Positions 62,823 through 64,000 of a stretch of 64,000 nt of DNA are shown piece after piece (position 1 is the stretch's first letter; the number at the start of each line of letters is the position of its first letter). The notes beneath the pieces are model-generated. The model saw only the letters and a list, made by a program, of their open reading frames with translations. It made no database searches and had not been told where the DNA came from. The DNA is from Haliclona indistincta (lineage: Eukaryota; Porifera; Demospongiae; Haplosclerida; Chalinidae): assembly GCA_964017065.1 (NCBI GenBank), contig OZ024789.1, forward strand, positions 5,770,191 to 5,834,190. The letters are read 5' to 3'. The position numbers were made by a program, and so were the translations under genes.

Positions 62823-64000
62823 GGTCAGCGCAAGAGCATGCAAGATTACCTCAGAGTACAGCCAGATAACTTCAAGGTATCAGATTCTTTGTGATTGTGA
62901 TACAGGTACATGACGTTAGCTACTTGTTAATTTTGCTGCTTTGATGAGTACATTGTTCCTATTTCTTTGTGTCCTATTTTCATAGCGCTTGCATGTGATC
63001 TTTATACTAGGATTTTGTCACTGTGTCACTGTGTAGACAGTCTTGTAAAAATAATAGTATCCTTGAACTGACAGAAGTTCAGTCAGATCAACAGTTAGAT
63101 TAGTTCAGTGTGTATACATACAAGTTATTAATAAATATAAACACATGTACCTAATTATACAGTACAATATTTATTCAGAATATAAACGTTGTCGCCGAGG
63201 TAGCAGAGTTTCTACTGATTTACACCAATGAAATTTGTTCAGAGAATTATGAACAGATTAAAGAGGTCTTGCAAGCAATGATTGAGATATGTGTTGGGAA
63301 TGCTGCCAATCAACAAGTCATTCTCGACAAGCAGGTTGTAGACCCTATCAACAGGATACTCCATCTGCAATTCACAGAAACGGTAAGCTGGTAACTTCTG
63401 CTATATGCAGTAGAGAGATTCTTCTTCTAGCTAATCATGTAATGGAGCTTACTAATCATGGTTATAAAACAAACTCATTATTATCTATTTTGCTTTCATA
63501 ACTTTGCCTATTATGTTACAAAGTGCTAAGCAGAAATGCAAGTGTAAGAGAAAATGAATAAGAAATCAGAATACAGTCAGCGCATCATGATGGTTACGAT
63601 ACTTGCTCTGTTTCAGTTGCATTTGAATATTAATTTTAGTCTGCATTCTGTGATGCTGTAATGACATTCATTGGCAGATTACAAAGAAAAAATGACTATG
63701 AATATCATTACGGCATCTTGGAACACGATCAAACTTTTCAACCGCAACTGAAAAAAACATCTGTTAGTTCAAAGCATGAATTTCGAATATGATGCTTATA
63801 ATGTCACACATGATTATTTTGTGACAACATGCATGACAGTGCATGTTTCATGCACAAGTAAACTACTTTACTTTTTTCAAATTCTATCATAAACATTGTG
63901 TAGGATGTATCCAATGATGATGTTGATGTTCTGGAGATCAAAACCAAGGCAGTGGAGCTGCTGATAGTCATGCTCGAAGAGACTAGTCCACACTCTGCAG
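62823..64000 (+). CDS. IP3R/RyR-type protein fragment (RIH-associated region), partial
   Basis: Three exon pieces: 62823-62876 (GQRKSMQDYLRVQPDNFK), 63179-63382 (68 codons; MIEICVGNAANQQVILDKQV then VDPINRILHL) and 63904-64000 onward (IKTKAVELLIVMLEETSP). The order MQ-YLR-QPDNF, EICxGNxxNQ, VDxINRIL, ELLxxMLEE fits the RIH-associated segment of inositol-trisphosphate and ryanodine receptors, intracellular Ca2+ release channels of the ER (family knowledge). No pore or ligand-binding part lies in the window, so IP3R and RyR cannot be told apart with certainty. Both ends are cut: the 5' side by the gap, the 3' side by the window edge. Confidence 0.7.

Overview
The window looks like nuclear DNA of a sponge (demosponge), most plausibly Amphimedon queenslandica or a close relative. 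This is inference from gene content. It holds metazoan genes with short GT-AG introns (UBE2N, MED20, a laminin chain, CYP46-like P450s, an IP3R/RyR-type fragment). It also holds a local cluster of DEATH-NACHT-LRR receptors of the kind known to be expanded in that sponge. The DNA is dense in short inverted-repeat elements, and one 200-base assembly gap lies at 62621-62820.

Layout. 1-6.2 kb: two housekeeping genes on the minus strand, UBE2N (K63-type ubiquitin E2; 3804 down to 1835, last short exon not found) and MED20 (Mediator subunit; 6189 down to 3977), with long GA tracts and a 34-bp minisatellite in their introns. 6.4-20.5 kb: a 17-exon laminin chain on the plus strand, fully open (about 1602 aa). 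It shares a 185-bp divergent promoter with MED20. Its domain order is gamma-like (LN, LE, L4, LE, coiled coil), but a beta-type Cys-rich knob interrupts the coil.

20.5-39.6 kb: a decaying segmental duplication. The 3' part of the laminin gene plus a convergent minus-strand NLR gene occurs three times. Laminin A with NLR1 are intact. Laminin B is a 5'-truncated, frameshifted copy, paired with NLR2, whose DEATH exon carries a 2-bp insertion. Laminin C is only the last three exons, paired with NLR3, which lost two LRRs and carries a 2-bp insertion in the LRR tail. A 707-bp near-perfect palindrome lies just upstream of NLR3.

40-42 kb: diverged direct repeats with no gene recognised. 42.0-61.7 kb: three tandem CYP46A1-like cytochrome P450 genes on the plus strand. 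CYP-1 has 15 exons and CYP-2 has 14; both are complete at 499 aa. CYP-3 is cut off before its heme-binding exons. An intronless, degenerate five-repeat polyubiquitin-like ORF sits between CYP-1 and CYP-2. Comparing the paralogous introns dates several transposon insertions because one copy preserves the empty site. 61.9-62.8 kb: the tail of a Ty3/Gypsy integrase with possible LTR sequence, then a hairpin and the gap. 62.8-64 kb: three exons of an IP3R/RyR-type channel gene that runs off the window.

How the genes relate: UBE2N and MED20 are general cell machinery. The laminin chain is a secreted basement-membrane-type component. The NLRs are cytoplasmic innate sensors. The P450s are membrane-bound oxidases. 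No functional operon-like link is visible; the laminin-NLR linkage is one of physical co-duplication.
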